Source: Candidatus Defluviilinea proxima (lineage in GTDB: Bacteria; Chloroflexota; Anaerolineae; Anaerolineales; Villigracilaceae). From it: a stretch of 64,000 nt of DNA. A model generated the notes under the pieces. The model saw nothing but the letters and a program-made list of their open reading frames with translations. It made no database searches and was not told where the DNA came from. Location of the stretch: assembly GCA_016721115.1 (NCBI GenBank), contig JADKIW010000001.1, positions 4,107,501 through 4,171,500 of the forward strand. The letters run 5' to 3'. The translations under genes and the position numbers were made by a program. Below are positions 42,470 to 51,852 of this stretch, piece by piece; positions within the stretch are counted from its first letter, which is position 1, and each line of letters opens with the position of its first letter.

Positions 42470-44797
42470 ATGTCTGATAAAGAATCGAAAGAAAAAGACG
42501 GTTTGCTGGAATTAATAAAGAAACTTTGGCTACCCATTGCAGGGTTAGCCGATGCAGTTACACTGGCATATAATTTTTATCAGCTATGGCTGGGGGATCG
42601 AACCATTATTACCTACATTGCTGGCGGAATTGGGGTTCTCATACTTGTCATTTCTCTAGCATGGGTTGGATTTAAAAGCAAAACAGTCGAGGTTGATTAT
42701 TCTAAAGAGAATCAGGTCGCCACAAAGAAAACAATTAAGGAGCCTGCGTACCCTCTCAAATATAGAAAGACAGCACGCGTAGGTCTGGTTTTGGTGTTAC
42801 TCATTATTATGTGGAGCAGCATTGTTTTGGCACAGCGAAAGCAGGCACTGCTGGATGAACAACAAACCCTCTCAGCCCAACGGGCGCGGGAGACACAATA
42901 CGCCATCCAGACACAGCAGGTGCAATCTGTGCGAGATGTGCAGGCAACCCAGCAGGCTCAGGAAAAATTGAAAGATAAGATGATTGTCGTTGTCGCAACC
43001 TTCGATGGACCGGAAGAAGTCTATGGACTGCGGAACGAAATTGTAGAGACCCTCAATACCGTATTTTCAAAACAGGATGAAGTAAAAATCGTTGCCATCA
43101 AAGATGTGATTACTCCAGACATGAGCAGTGTTTATGCTCGAACCCTTGGTGAAACATATTTTGCAGATTTAGTGATTTGGGGATGGTATCGTCCCACAGA
43201 AAACCCCAATATCACCATCCATATTGAGAATTTATCTCCCACACAAGTCACATCGCTTAAAGATAGTGAAACTTACGAACCACAAGCTACACTCGATCAA
43301 CTAGAGGCATTTGAAGTCCAAAAACGGCTCGGATCAGAAACTAGCACGCTCATCTCTTTCTTGACTGGAACTTTGAAATACAAATCGGAAGATTATCGAT
43401 CTGCTCGGGAGTATTTTAGTCAGGTGCTAGAGGTAAATGATGTATCAACCTTCATACGCCAGGCAGATTTATATTTTTATATGGGATATTCAAATGATAA
43501 GTTAAAAAGCTATGAGCTAAGTATTCAAAATTACAACAAAGTCATTGAGCTTGACCCCGATTATGCGCTTGCCTACAATAATCGTGGCGTTGCTTATGAT
43601 AACCTGGAGCAACGTAAACAAGCTATCCAAGATTACGACAAAGCCATCGAACTCAACCCTAAATATGCACTTGCCTACAATAATCGCGGATGGTCGTACT
43701 ATAACCTAAAGCAATATAAACAAGCTATTCAAGATTACAACAAAGCCATCGAACTCGACCCTGAATATGCACTTGCCTATAACAATCGCGGCCTTGTTTA
43801 TGATGATCTGGAGCAGTACGAACAAGCCCTTCAAGATTACAATAAGGCTATTGAGCTTAACCCTAATCTTGTCTGGCCTTTCAATAATCGTGGTCGAGTT
43901 TATGATGACATGAAACAATATGAACAAGCCATTCAGGAATATGACAAAGCCATTAAACTTGATTCTGAATATGCACTTAACTTTAATAATCGCGGATGGT
44001 CGTACTATAACCTAAAGCAATATGAACAAGCTATTCAGGATTACAACAAAGCCATCGAACTCGACCCTGAATATGCACTTGCCTATAACAATCGTGGCCT
44101 TGTTTATGACGATCTGAAACAGTACGAACAAGCCATTCAAGATTACAACAAGGCTATCCAGCTTGACCCCGAGTTTGTCTGGCCTTTCAATAATCGAGGT
44201 CGTGTTTACGATGATCTGGAACAGTACGAACAAGCCATTCAGGATTACAACAAAGCCATCGAACTTGACCCCGAATATGCACTTGCTTACAACAATCGTG
44301 GCATTGCATATGCTGATTTAGGGCAATATGAGCAAGCCATCCAGAATTATGACAAAGCCATCGAACTTGACCCCAAAGATGCAATTAATTACTACAATCG
44401 CGGTATTGCATATAATGATTCGGGGCAACATGAGAAGGCCATCCAAGATTATGACAAAGCGATCAAACTCGATCCACTGTATGAAAATGCCTATTGCAAT
44501 CGTGGCATCGCATATGCTGATTTAGGTCAATATGAGCAAGCCATTCAGGATTACAACAAAGCCATCGAACTCGACCCTGAAGATGCTATCGTTCATAACA
44601 ATCGTGGCGTTGCTTATAAAAACATAAAACAATACGATCAAGCCATTCTGAACTATAGTAAAGCCATTGAACTCAACCCCAAATATGCAAGAGCTTATAA
44701 AAATCGGGGATTAGTTTACGAGGAACTTGGCAAAACTGCCGAGGCCCAAGCAGATTTTGCAAAATATAAAGAACTCACGGGCAAAGATGTCCCGTGA
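42470..44797 (+). CDS. Membrane protein with 13 tandem TPR repeats
   Basis: 775 residues from ATG 42470. Two transmembrane helices (about residues 20-65 region and 103-120), a Gln-rich coiled coil, then a alpha/beta segment (MIVVVATFDGPEEVYGLRNEIVETL...FADLVIWGWY) that resembles the nucleotide-free receptor-like region found before TPRs in other Chloroflexota proteins. Thirteen 34-residue TPRs of the NNRG..Y..L.QYEQAIQDY.KAIELDPEY type follow. Repeats 3-5 and 6-8 are a duplicated three-repeat block. TPRs mediate protein binding; no partner is indicated. Confidence 0.88.
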   Translation: MSDKESKEKDGLLELIKKLWLPIAGLADAVTLAYNFYQLWLGDRTIITYIAGGIGVLILVISLAWVGFKSKTVEVDYSKENQVATKKTIKEPAYPLKYRKTARVGLVLVLLIIMWSSIVLAQRKQALLDEQQTLSAQRARETQYAIQTQQVQSVRDVQATQQAQEKLKDKMIVVVATFDGPEEVYGLRNEIVETLNTVFSKQDEVKIVAIKDVITPDMSSVYARTLGETYFADLVIWGWYRPTENPNITIHIENLSPTQVTSLKDSETYEPQATLDQLEAFEVQKRLGSETSTLISFLTGTLKYKSEDYRSAREYFSQVLEVNDVSTFIRQADLYFYMGYSNDKLKSYELSIQNYNKVIELDPDYALAYNNRGVAYDNLEQRKQAIQDYDKAIELNPKYALAYNNRGWSYYNLKQYKQAIQDYNKAIELDPEYALAYNNRGLVYDDLEQYEQALQDYNKAIELNPNLVWPFNNRGRVYDDMKQYEQAIQEYDKAIKLDSEYALNFNNRGWSYYNLKQYEQAIQDYNKAIELDPEYALAYNNRGLVYDDLKQYEQAIQDYNKAIQLDPEFVWPFNNRGRVYDDLEQYEQAIQDYNKAIELDPEYALAYNNRGIAYADLGQYEQAIQNYDKAIELDPKDAINYYNRGIAYNDSGQHEKAIQDYDKAIKLDPLYENAYCNRGIAYADLGQYEQAIQDYNKAIELDPEDAIVHNNRGVAYKNIKQYDQAILNYSKAIELNPKYARAYKNRGLVYEELGKTAEAQADFAKYKELTGKDVP
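43667..44278 (+). repeat. Duplicated 306-bp block of three TPR units
   Basis: Units starting at 43667 and 43973 both carry the order WSYYNLKQY, LVYDDL, RVYDD; the offset is exactly 306 bp. Confidence 0.8.
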
Positions 44798-44824
44798 AAA
44801 TCACCCAAGAACAAAGGTCATAAA

Positions 44825-44853
44825 CAGATGATGATCTCGAAGCTCATCATCTG
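44825..44853. terminator. Hairpin after the TPR gene
   Basis: CAGATGATGA / TCATCATCTG stem without a T tract, 27 bp after the stop codon. Confidence 0.4.
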
Positions 44854-45010
44854 CACAGCATGAGGAAGTGGGTCGAATAGCCGGGCAATGATAGTATGAC
44901 CCTCAGGAGCGGGCATTTACGGAAGAGTGGTAAGGCTATATCAATGAGAATCTGCCTGTTGTAGTGAAGTTCAATGTACTGAGAGCAGTTTACTTTTTAC
45001 AGGAAACCAT

Positions 45011-45532
45011 ATGACCCGATCCATATTCAAACCGCGCGTCTCTGCCAGCAAGCTGAAAACACTGACTCCCCATTACCCCGCCGAGTATGACCATGAGATC
45101 GAGGCCGTGTTGGCGCCGATAGTGCGGAAGCGCGGGCATTTCACCAAACCCGAGTTCGAAAGCATCTGCCGCTGGAAGACGCCGCGCAGTCAAGGAAAAG
45201 TTGCAAGTAATTCAGCCGAATACATAGAAGCCGTGACGCGTACAGCCTTATCTACAGAAAGTGAACAGTTACGGATCGAAGTGCTAACGCTTCTAAACGG
45301 GGTCAGTTGGCCCACAGCTTCGGTGATCTTGCACTTCTGCCACAAGGAGGCCTATCCCATTTTGGATGTCCGCGCCTTGTGGACGCTGGGTGTGGAGGCC
45401 AGTCAGGTCACATACAATTTCAACCTGTGGTGGGAATACACAAAAGTTTGCCGCGCGCTGGCATCGCAAACAGGCCTCTCCATGCGAGAGCTGGATCGGG
45501 CACTATGGCAATATTCAAAGGAAAATCAATAA
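45011..45532 (+). CDS. Conserved hypothetical protein, possibly HhH-type
   Basis: 173 residues, AGGA ribosome site. No signal or membrane helix. LLNGVSWPTASVILHFCHKEAYPILDVRALWTLG has the shape of a helix-hairpin-helix with a following Asp, as in HhH-GPD DNA glycosylases, though the rest is too short for a full glycosylase. The N-terminal part has CRWKTPRSQG. It may be a small DNA-binding accessory protein. It marks the probable right end of the accessory island. Confidence 0.65.
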   Translation: MTRSIFKPRVSASKLKTLTPHYPAEYDHEIEAVLAPIVRKRGHFTKPEFESICRWKTPRSQGKVASNSAEYIEAVTRTALSTESEQLRIEVLTLLNGVSWPTASVILHFCHKEAYPILDVRALWTLGVEASQVTYNFNLWWEYTKVCRALASQTGLSMRELDRALWQYSKENQ

Positions 45533-45883
45533 CAGCCTACTTGCGCACATCAGTGTGGCTACACGCTAAAAGGACGGCCCACACATAAAATCCCCGCATC
45601 CATATTTGGGGGGCATCTTCATACCATCACGATAGGGGCACCATACAGGGACTATATAGGAGCCATATAGGCACCCCAAAGTGTGCTCTTGTTTCAATCC
45701 TTTCCACACCACCATATATGGCCGCCCACCTCCAACCTAAAACACAGAACTTGGAACATGGAACTCAAACTGTTATACTCCTTCCATGTCTCGCCTCGCA
45801 TCTCCTCCCCTGATGGCAACGAACGCTTCAACACCACCAACCCCACCATCACCATAAGTGCCAATCTGCATTTGAAAATCCTT
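45533..45883. other. Spacer with remnant of a hlyIII-like gene start
   Basis: No intact gene. The stretch 45740-45850 resembles the sequence around the start of the hemolysin-III gene at 46709: an ATGGAACTCAAACTG start, then CATCTCCTCCCC and GATGGCAACGAACGCTTCAAC. Confidence 0.5.
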
Positions 45884-46684
45884 ATGAACGATTTCCTCAC
45901 CCAATACCCTGAATTGATCATACCCACCCGCATATTAACGTATTTCCTATTGGCCGCAGTGATTGCGTTCCTCTTGAGACGATTAACACCTCCACTCATC
46001 CAACTTGGTCGGCATGCTCCACATGGCCGCAAGACCAGCCTAGAACGACAAAAGACTTTGCAAAGTCTGGTGACCAGCACGATCAACCTCATTGCTTTCG
46101 TCAGCGCAACATTGGCAAGCATGTCCCTGTTCATTGAGCCGAATACCCTAGCATGGGTGGTCGGGCTTTTTAGCACTGCCTTCGGTTTCGGCGCTCGTCT
46201 CATCATTGGCGATTATTTAGGCGGGTTGAGCTTCCTGTTTGAAGATACATTTGCAGTCGGCGAAAAGATCGAAATCTCAGGCTCGCCCACCATCGAAGGC
46301 GTTGTCGAACACATCAACTTGCGCACCACCCTGTTACGCTCACCATCCGGTGAGTTGTATATCGTCCCGAATGGAGAGATCCGTTCAGTCCGCAACTTCA
46401 GCCGAGGGAAATTCTCCATCGCCAATATCACGCTCAAGATCCAAAGCTCAGATCTAAGCACTGCGCGCGCCACTCTCGAAGCATTAGGAGACGAGGCCGT
46501 TACCCTGCTCCCCGACCTGATAGAGCCCTGGAAGGTCACCAATCTGGTGGGCATCATCGGCCAATACACAGAACTGACCCTCATCGCCAAGGCCCGCTTC
46601 GGCAAAGCAGCAGAAATGCGTCCGCACCTGTTATCACTGGTGCAAGAACGCCTGCTCGAAGTGAACATCCAATTAGTAAGCTAG
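45884..46684 (+). CDS. MscS-family small-conductance mechanosensitive channel
   Basis: 266 residues from ATG 45884; the longer open frame includes non-protein-like repeat sequence. Three transmembrane helices are followed by the pore-lining TM3 (GLFSTAFGFGARLIIGDYLGGLSFLFEDTFAVGEKIEI) and the MscS beta domain (VEHINLRTTLLRSPSGELYIVPNGEI, RNFSRGKFSIANI). It should act as a safety valve on osmotic downshock. Ends 24 bp before the hemolysin-III family gene. Confidence 0.9.
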   Translation: MNDFLTQYPELIIPTRILTYFLLAAVIAFLLRRLTPPLIQLGRHAPHGRKTSLERQKTLQSLVTSTINLIAFVSATLASMSLFIEPNTLAWVVGLFSTAFGFGARLIIGDYLGGLSFLFEDTFAVGEKIEISGSPTIEGVVEHINLRTTLLRSPSGELYIVPNGEIRSVRNFSRGKFSIANITLKIQSSDLSTARATLEALGDEAVTLLPDLIEPWKVTNLVGIIGQYTELTLIAKARFGKAAEMRPHLLSLVQERLLEVNIQLVS

Positions 46685-46708
46685 CCACCCAACCTGAAAC
46701 TTGAAACC

Positions 46709-47386
46709 ATGAAACTCGATCCTCTCATCTCCTCCCCCGATAGCAACGAATACTTCAACTCCATCAGCCATCTCATCGGCGCCATCCTGTCCATCTCTGC
46801 GCTGGCAGTGCTCGTCACCCTGGCAGCCATGCAACACAAACCCGCCCACGTTATCGGCTTTGCCATCTATGGCACCAGCCTCTTCCTCTCCTTCTTGTTC
46901 AGTTGTCTCCTGCACTTCTTTCTACTCTTCAAAAGATATCTGCGCATCTTCGGCATCCTCGACCACAACGCCATTTACATCCTCATCGCAGGCACCTACA
47001 CCCCTTTCTGTCTCACCGTCCTCAGCGGCACAAAAGGCTGGGTCCTATTTGGGATCATCTGGAGTCTGGCCGTTTTCTTCATCACACTCAAATCCATCTT
47101 CTTCAGCAATATCCCCGTTTGGATGTCGAACGGCTCCTTCCTCCTGATGGGCTGGATCATTGTTTTCCTGATAGCTCCCATCTACCGAGAGCTGGGTTCA
47201 GGAGCCATGTCCCTGCTCATCACAGGCGGCCTCTTCTACACAGTCGGCGCCTTGATCTTCGCCAAAGGCAAACCCAATCCCTTCCCGCCCTACTTCGGCA
47301 ACCACGAGATCTGGCATCTCTGCGTCCTCGCTGGCAATGCCTTTATGTTCCTGGTCATGCTCTTCTACGTTCTGCCATATCCATAG
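46709..47386 (+). CDS. Hemolysin III / PAQR-family membrane protein
   Basis: 225 residues with seven helices. PAQR motifs are present: NSISHLIGAILSISAL (first Glu/His site), FLFSCLLHFFLLFKR, FGILDHNAIYILIAGTYTPF with the metal Asp, and GNHEIWHLCVLAGNAFMF with two His. These proteins bind zinc in the membrane and may act as lipid hydrolases; bacterial members are annotated YqfA or hemolysin III. Confidence 0.88.
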   Translation: MKLDPLISSPDSNEYFNSISHLIGAILSISALAVLVTLAAMQHKPAHVIGFAIYGTSLFLSFLFSCLLHFFLLFKRYLRIFGILDHNAIYILIAGTYTPFCLTVLSGTKGWVLFGIIWSLAVFFITLKSIFFSNIPVWMSNGSFLLMGWIIVFLIAPIYRELGSGAMSLLITGGLFYTVGALIFAKGKPNPFPPYFGNHEIWHLCVLAGNAFMFLVMLFYVLPYP

Positions 47387-47630
47387 TTCGCTATAAAGAC
47401 TAGCCGCGGAGACGCAGAGTCACAGAGATATTCAACTGCTCTCGCCGTCCGTCCCCGGCGGCGAGCACCCCACCTCAAGCAGAAAAGCTCTTCTCAGAGA
47501 ACTCTATGCTCTTATTATCTCCGTCAGGGGACGCCCTCTTAGCCACTTTAGAGACTATTTCTTATTCCGTGTGTTCCGCGAAATCCGTGTACAAAAGAAC
47601 AAAGCTTCGCACTTCAAAAAAGGAGACTAT

Positions 47631-48095
47631 ATGCCCACACCAAAATGGATCACCCTCCCCGCCCGCCTCAAAAAAGGCTACCACGTTGCATCAGGCCCAT
47701 CCAAAGCCTATCCTGATTACGGCAGTATCGAAAAACAAAAACCCTACTTCAAGAAGCTCGGCCTCGACCTCACTCGCATGTTCAACGGCACGCTCAATGT
47801 CTCCATTGCCCCCTACACCTTCGAAATGAAGAAGCCACAACACAAATTCAAACGCGTCAAATGGACCGAGCTCACCAACGCCGAAGACTTCTCCTTCTCA
47901 CAATGCAAGATCAAATTTCAAGGCAAGGAATACACAGGCTGGGTCTACTATCCCGACCCAAAGACCAAGAAAGACCACTTCCAATCCGCCTCCACGGTCG
48001 AAGTCCTAGCCCCGCGCATCCCCAACATCAAATACAAAAACAAACTCGAGATCACCCTCAACACCGCCGAGATCAAGATCATATTGCCCAAGTAA
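47631..48095 (+). CDS. Hypothetical protein resembling archaeal CTP-dependent riboflavin kinase fold (DUF120-like)
   Basis: 154 residues from ATG 47631 with AAGGAG. KKGYHVASGPSKAYPDYGS, then FNGTLNVSIAPYTF, the strand FSFSQCKIKFQGKEYTGWVYYPDPKT and STVEVLAPRIPNIKYKNKLEITLN match, in order, the features of the DUF120 cradle-loop barrel (GTLNV and terminal VLEIIA-type segments). The similarity is by eye and weak. Whether it phosphorylates riboflavin is unknown. It stands alone between two unrelated genes. Confidence 0.6.
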   Translation: MPTPKWITLPARLKKGYHVASGPSKAYPDYGSIEKQKPYFKKLGLDLTRMFNGTLNVSIAPYTFEMKKPQHKFKRVKWTELTNAEDFSFSQCKIKFQGKEYTGWVYYPDPKTKKDHFQSASTVEVLAPRIPNIKYKNKLEITLNTAEIKIILPK

Positions 48096-48204
48096 GCATC
48101 GCGCCAGCGTACCCGCCGAACAAAAACCCGCCTCAGCCCGTCCTAATCATGCTATACTCGTTTTGTCGGGCCCGTTCCAACATTACTCTTAAGGATGAAG
48201 AAGT

Positions 48205-50706
48205 ATGAAAAGAATTCTTTCTTTCGGCATAATCGCAGTGATCCTTACAGGCGTTCTCTACGCCTGCAATATTCTCGGCGGAACGGAAACTCCCGCCCCA
48301 GCCGCTGTATTCTCAGGCGATGTCACCAAGCTTGATCTCGTGGTCCAGCCACAAAGCGGAACCTTCAATGCCGCGGGGCAAACCATCGCCTATCAATTTA
48401 CGGTCACCAACTCTGGCACCACAGCCCTCACCGGGCCTGTCACCGTGGCAGATAACAAGATGCCCACCGTCGCCTGTATGCCGGTCAACACCATTGGCAA
48501 CAAAGATAACAACCTCGACGCGGCAGAAAGCGTTACCTGCACATCCAATTACACCCTCGTGCAGGCAGATATCAACAGCGGTTCTGTGATCAACACATCC
48601 ACCGCCAGCGCGGGCGGGGTCAGTTCAGATGCGGTTAACACTACGGTCGCAATGGCTCTCTCCAAAGTGCTCGAAGTCACAGCCATCGCCAACCCCACCA
48701 CCTACAATCAAGCAGGGCAGGTCATCACCCTCACCTACACCGTCAAGAACACCGGCCAATCCGTACTTGGCCCTGCACAATTTATGATCATCGGTGACCG
48801 CATCAACAATCTCCCTTGTGGCGCAGGGGATACAAGCCTCACCCCCAACCAAACCTTCACCTGTACAGCTACCTATACCACCAGCGATGCTGACAAAGCC
48901 GCAAATCAAGTGGTCTTCAATACCACCATCAACGGCGGTGGAGCCACTAACACCCAACCGCTCAGCGTAACGGTTACCAACACCGCACTAGGAGGGGGCG
49001 GCACAACAACAGGCCTGACACCCGGCACCACCATCCAGCACCACGTCAACGAAGGTGAATGGATGATCCAGATCGCACGTTGTTATGGCGCCGATTTCTA
49101 TGCCGTCAAAACCGCCAACCCGCAGGTGGTGGATGCCAACAAGATCTGGCCGATCAACATATTGACCATCCCCAACATCGGCAGTAAAGGGAAAGTCTAT
49201 GGCCCGCCATGTGTCACGTATTACACCGCACAGAACGGCGATACATGGAATTCCATTGCACAAAAATATAACGCCGATCTCGCCGTCTTGATGGAAGCCA
49301 ACAAAGGCTTGAATTTGGCGAGCGGTGTCAAGCTCAAGATCCCTCTCAACTCTGCGAACGGGAACCCAGTCCCGGTTCCGACAGCTGACCCGACCACTCC
49401 AATACGCATCAATATCCCCAACGGGTCGACTACGGTTACACCCACTGGCACCATCCCTGCATCCAAAAAAGTGAATTACATTCTCGCCGCCACACAAGGC
49501 CAGAGCCTCAGCCTCAAACTGACCGCACCTGCCGCCGATATGCAACTCGCTGTGACCTCCGTCAATGGCGGGATCGTGCTCAAAGGGCAGGATTCCAATC
49601 TAGTCTGGAGCGGCAACATTCCAGCCACCGGGGACTACATCATCGCCATCACGAACGTCTCTGTCTCAGATAAAGCCTACACACTCGAAGTCGGTCTTAC
49701 CACGCCGGTGCCTGTTAGCTTTGAACGAGTGGCCGATATCAACGCTGGTGCAGGGGATTCCAATCCTTCGTATCTGGCCGTACATAGTGGAGTGCTGTAC
49801 TTCAACGCAACAGGCAACAACAGCGCCGGTGCTGAACTCTGGAAGTATGATGCTACAACCAATTCCACCACCATGGTGAAAGATATTCGCCCCGGTGCCG
49901 ATGGATCGAACCCCGCTTTCCTTGCTTCGTACAAAGGGGAACTCTACTTCAGCGCGAACGGCGGCGACGGGGCAGGCACAGAACTCTGGCGCTTCAACGG
50001 AAGCGATGCTGGCCGCCTGACCGATATCAACCCTACAGTCGGTGACGCCAACCCAGCCTACATGACGGTATACAACGACATCCTGTACTTCAGCGCGAAC
50101 GGCAACGATGGCAAAGGCGTTGAACTCTGGAAGACAGATGGTGTAACTTCGAGCCGCGTTACTGACATCAATAGCGGCGCAGGCGATTCCAATCCTTCTT
50201 ATCTTGCCGTCTACAATAATGCATTGTTTTTCAGTGCCACCAGTAACGATGGCACTGGCACAGAACTATGGAAGTTCGATGGCACAAATATTGGCCGTGC
50301 GGCCGATATCAACCCCGGCGTAGGCAATTCCAATCCATCCTTCCTGACCGCCGTAAACAATACCTTGTATTTCAGCGCGAATGGCGGCGATGGCTCAGGC
50401 ATGGAACTCTGGAAGTTTGACGGCACCAACGCCACCCGTGCGGCGGACATCAATGTTGGCGCAGGGGATTCCACTCCCACGTCTCTGGCGGCATTCAATG
50501 GTGTACTGTATTTCAACGCCAATGGCAATGATGGTGCTGGTCTCGAACTCTGGAAGTTCGATGGCACCACAGCCAGTCGCGCGGCCGACATCAACAAGAC
50601 CGGCGACTCGTTCCCGTCCTTCATCACCGTATACAACAGTCAACTCCACTTCCAAGCCAATGGCGGTGATGGCGCAGGCAAGGAACTCTGGAAATACAAA
50701 CCATAG
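48205..50706 (+). CDS. Large lipoprotein with DUF11-like, LysM and ELWxxDGT propeller domains
   Basis: 833 residues. Lipobox GVLYAC; AAGGA site. Two DUF11-like repeats (about 45-145 and 150-260) have the form TYTVKNTGQSVLGPAQF. LysM-like segments (HHVNEGEWMIQIARCYGADF and YYTAQNGDTWNSIAQKYNADL) come next. A PPC-like beta domain (about 420-500) follows, then seven ELWxxDGT repeats of about 48 residues (GAGDSNPSYLAVYNN-LYFSANGNDG-ELWKFDGT), probably one seven-bladed propeller. It is a surface protein bound to the wall through LysM; binding partner unknown. Confidence 0.88.
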   Translation: MKRILSFGIIAVILTGVLYACNILGGTETPAPAAVFSGDVTKLDLVVQPQSGTFNAAGQTIAYQFTVTNSGTTALTGPVTVADNKMPTVACMPVNTIGNKDNNLDAAESVTCTSNYTLVQADINSGSVINTSTASAGGVSSDAVNTTVAMALSKVLEVTAIANPTTYNQAGQVITLTYTVKNTGQSVLGPAQFMIIGDRINNLPCGAGDTSLTPNQTFTCTATYTTSDADKAANQVVFNTTINGGGATNTQPLSVTVTNTALGGGGTTTGLTPGTTIQHHVNEGEWMIQIARCYGADFYAVKTANPQVVDANKIWPINILTIPNIGSKGKVYGPPCVTYYTAQNGDTWNSIAQKYNADLAVLMEANKGLNLASGVKLKIPLNSANGNPVPVPTADPTTPIRINIPNGSTTVTPTGTIPASKKVNYILAATQGQSLSLKLTAPAADMQLAVTSVNGGIVLKGQDSNLVWSGNIPATGDYIIAITNVSVSDKAYTLEVGLTTPVPVSFERVADINAGAGDSNPSYLAVHSGVLYFNATGNNSAGAELWKYDATTNSTTMVKDIRPGADGSNPAFLASYKGELYFSANGGDGAGTELWRFNGSDAGRLTDINPTVGDANPAYMTVYNDILYFSANGNDGKGVELWKTDGVTSSRVTDINSGAGDSNPSYLAVYNNALFFSATSNDGTGTELWKFDGTNIGRAADINPGVGNSNPSFLTAVNNTLYFSANGGDGSGMELWKFDGTNATRAADINVGAGDSTPTSLAAFNGVLYFNANGNDGAGLELWKFDGTTASRAADINKTGDSFPSFITVYNSQLHFQANGGDGAGKELWKYKP

Positions 50707-50740
50707 TTCACCTCGTCAACACAAATACTCTCATATAAAC

Positions 50741-50774
50741 AGGCGGGGACGATACAACGTCCCCGCCTGTTTTG
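50741..50774 (+). terminator. Intrinsic terminator after the ELWxxDGT lipoprotein
   Basis: AGGCGGGGACG / CGTCCCCGCCT stem followed by GTTTTG. Confidence 0.85.
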
Positions 50775-50818
50775 CTCTGTCACATGGACATCTTTAGAAT
50801 TAGAAATGGAGTAATCGA

Positions 50819-51514
50819 ATGAATCAAAGAACCTTCTTGAGCATGATCGTTTTCATCGGCATCATCGTGCTGACCGCCTGTGCCCCGTCGGCAACACCAC
50901 AAGCTGTGTCGCCCACTGCTGTTGAAGATGCTACTGTCTCAACCGTAGCACCCACCATGGAAGTCAGTGCAACAACACCAGTTCAAGCCGTCAACACAGA
51001 AACACGCATGGACCCGAACCTGGAATGCAGTGCAGGCAAAACATCAGCAAACGCCATCATTGAATTGACAGAAGGCCCCTACTACACAGCCAACTCCCCA
51101 GAGCGCACCAGTCTCTACGAAGAAGGCATGCCCGGCACAAAACTGACCGTTACAGGGTACGTCTACGATATGAATTGTCAGCCCATCGCCAACGCCTGGC
51201 TGGACTTCTGGCAAGCCGACGCAAACGGCACCTATGACAATAGCGGCTACACTCTGCGCGGGCATCAATACACCAACGCAAACGGGCGCTATGAATTGGT
51301 CACAGTAGTCCCCGGTATTTACCCAGGCCGCACAGAACATATCCACTTCAAAGTGCAAGCACCAAACGGCAAGATCATCACATCTCAACTCTTCTTCCCC
51401 GGTGTCACACAAAACGGCTCAGACGGTATCTACGATGCAAGTCTGCTCATCTCCCTTCAGGAAACGAGCGACGGCTTGCTCGGGCAATACAATTTCATTG
51501 TCCCTGCACAATAG
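50819..51514 (+). CDS. Lipoprotein with intradiol ring-cleavage dioxygenase-like domain
   Basis: 231 residues. Lipobox VLTAC, Thr/Pro-rich linker to about residue 75, then a dioxygenase_C fold: TEGPYYTANSPERTSL, VTGYVYDMNCQPIANAWLDFWQADANGTYDNSG, LRGHQYTNANGRYELVTVVPGIYPGRTEHIHFKV, QLFFPG. The iron ligands (Tyr in TYD, Tyr in GIYPGR, His and His in TEHIHF) are all present. Soluble relatives open catechol or protocatechuate; a lipid-anchored form outside the membrane is unusual. Substrate unknown. Confidence 0.85.
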   Translation: MNQRTFLSMIVFIGIIVLTACAPSATPQAVSPTAVEDATVSTVAPTMEVSATTPVQAVNTETRMDPNLECSAGKTSANAIIELTEGPYYTANSPERTSLYEEGMPGTKLTVTGYVYDMNCQPIANAWLDFWQADANGTYDNSGYTLRGHQYTNANGRYELVTVVPGIYPGRTEHIHFKVQAPNGKIITSQLFFPGVTQNGSDGIYDASLLISLQETSDGLLGQYNFIVPAQ

Positions 51515-51523
51515 CTAAAAACA

Positions 51524-51557
51524 CTAAAACGCGGCTATAAGGCCGCGTTTTAGTTTT
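51524..51557. terminator. Bidirectional intrinsic terminator
   Basis: CTAAAACGCGGC / GCCGCGTTTTAG stem flanked by AAAA and TTTT, between convergent genes. Confidence 0.85.
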
Positions 51558-51576
51558 CAAGTAACACAAGGCTTTT

Positions 51577-51852
51577 TCACGCAACGTATAATTCAGGTGC
51601 TTCATCCAATATACGATACACGGCATCATGCTTGCGAGCAGGTTCATATACCTTGATCGCTACACTATCACCAGGCTTTACCCACACCAGAGGCTGATGC
51701 TCCACTTCCAGCGAGGTGACACGTTGAGTAAAGTTTGAAGTGTGCCCAAGAATATGGATGCGATCACCCAGCTTGAGGTTCTCCTTCAATTGAAGTACCG
51801 CCACGCCAATACGCGTATAGTAATGTATGACTTTCCCGATCTTAACTTCCAT
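51577..51852 (-). CDS. Small EF-Tu domain 2-like protein
   Basis: 91 residues from ATG 51852: AAAGGAG lies eight bases upstream of this ATG and too close to the alternative ATG 51858. A single beta-barrel of the translation-factor domain II type: KIGKVIHYYTRIGVAVLQL, LKLGDRIHILGHTSNFTQRV, VKPGDSVAIKV. Annotated elsewhere as 'translation elongation factor-like' and found as a free-standing gene. Role unknown. Confidence 0.8.
   Translation of the reverse strand: MEVKIGKVIHYYTRIGVAVLQLKENLKLGDRIHILGHTSNFTQRVTSLEVEHQPLVWVKPGDSVAIKVYEPARKHDAVYRILDEAPELYVA

Noticed and set aside
42277..42477. 66-codon ORF in the spacer before the TPR gene
   Set aside because: No protein-like features, overlaps the real TPR start, lies in repeat-bearing sequence. 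A faint resemblance to the hsdS tail near 42390-42450 was too weak to claim.
43490..44760. Regular 102-bp repeats suggesting a satellite or CRISPR-like array
   Set aside because: They encode in-frame TPR units without spacers of foreign sequence.
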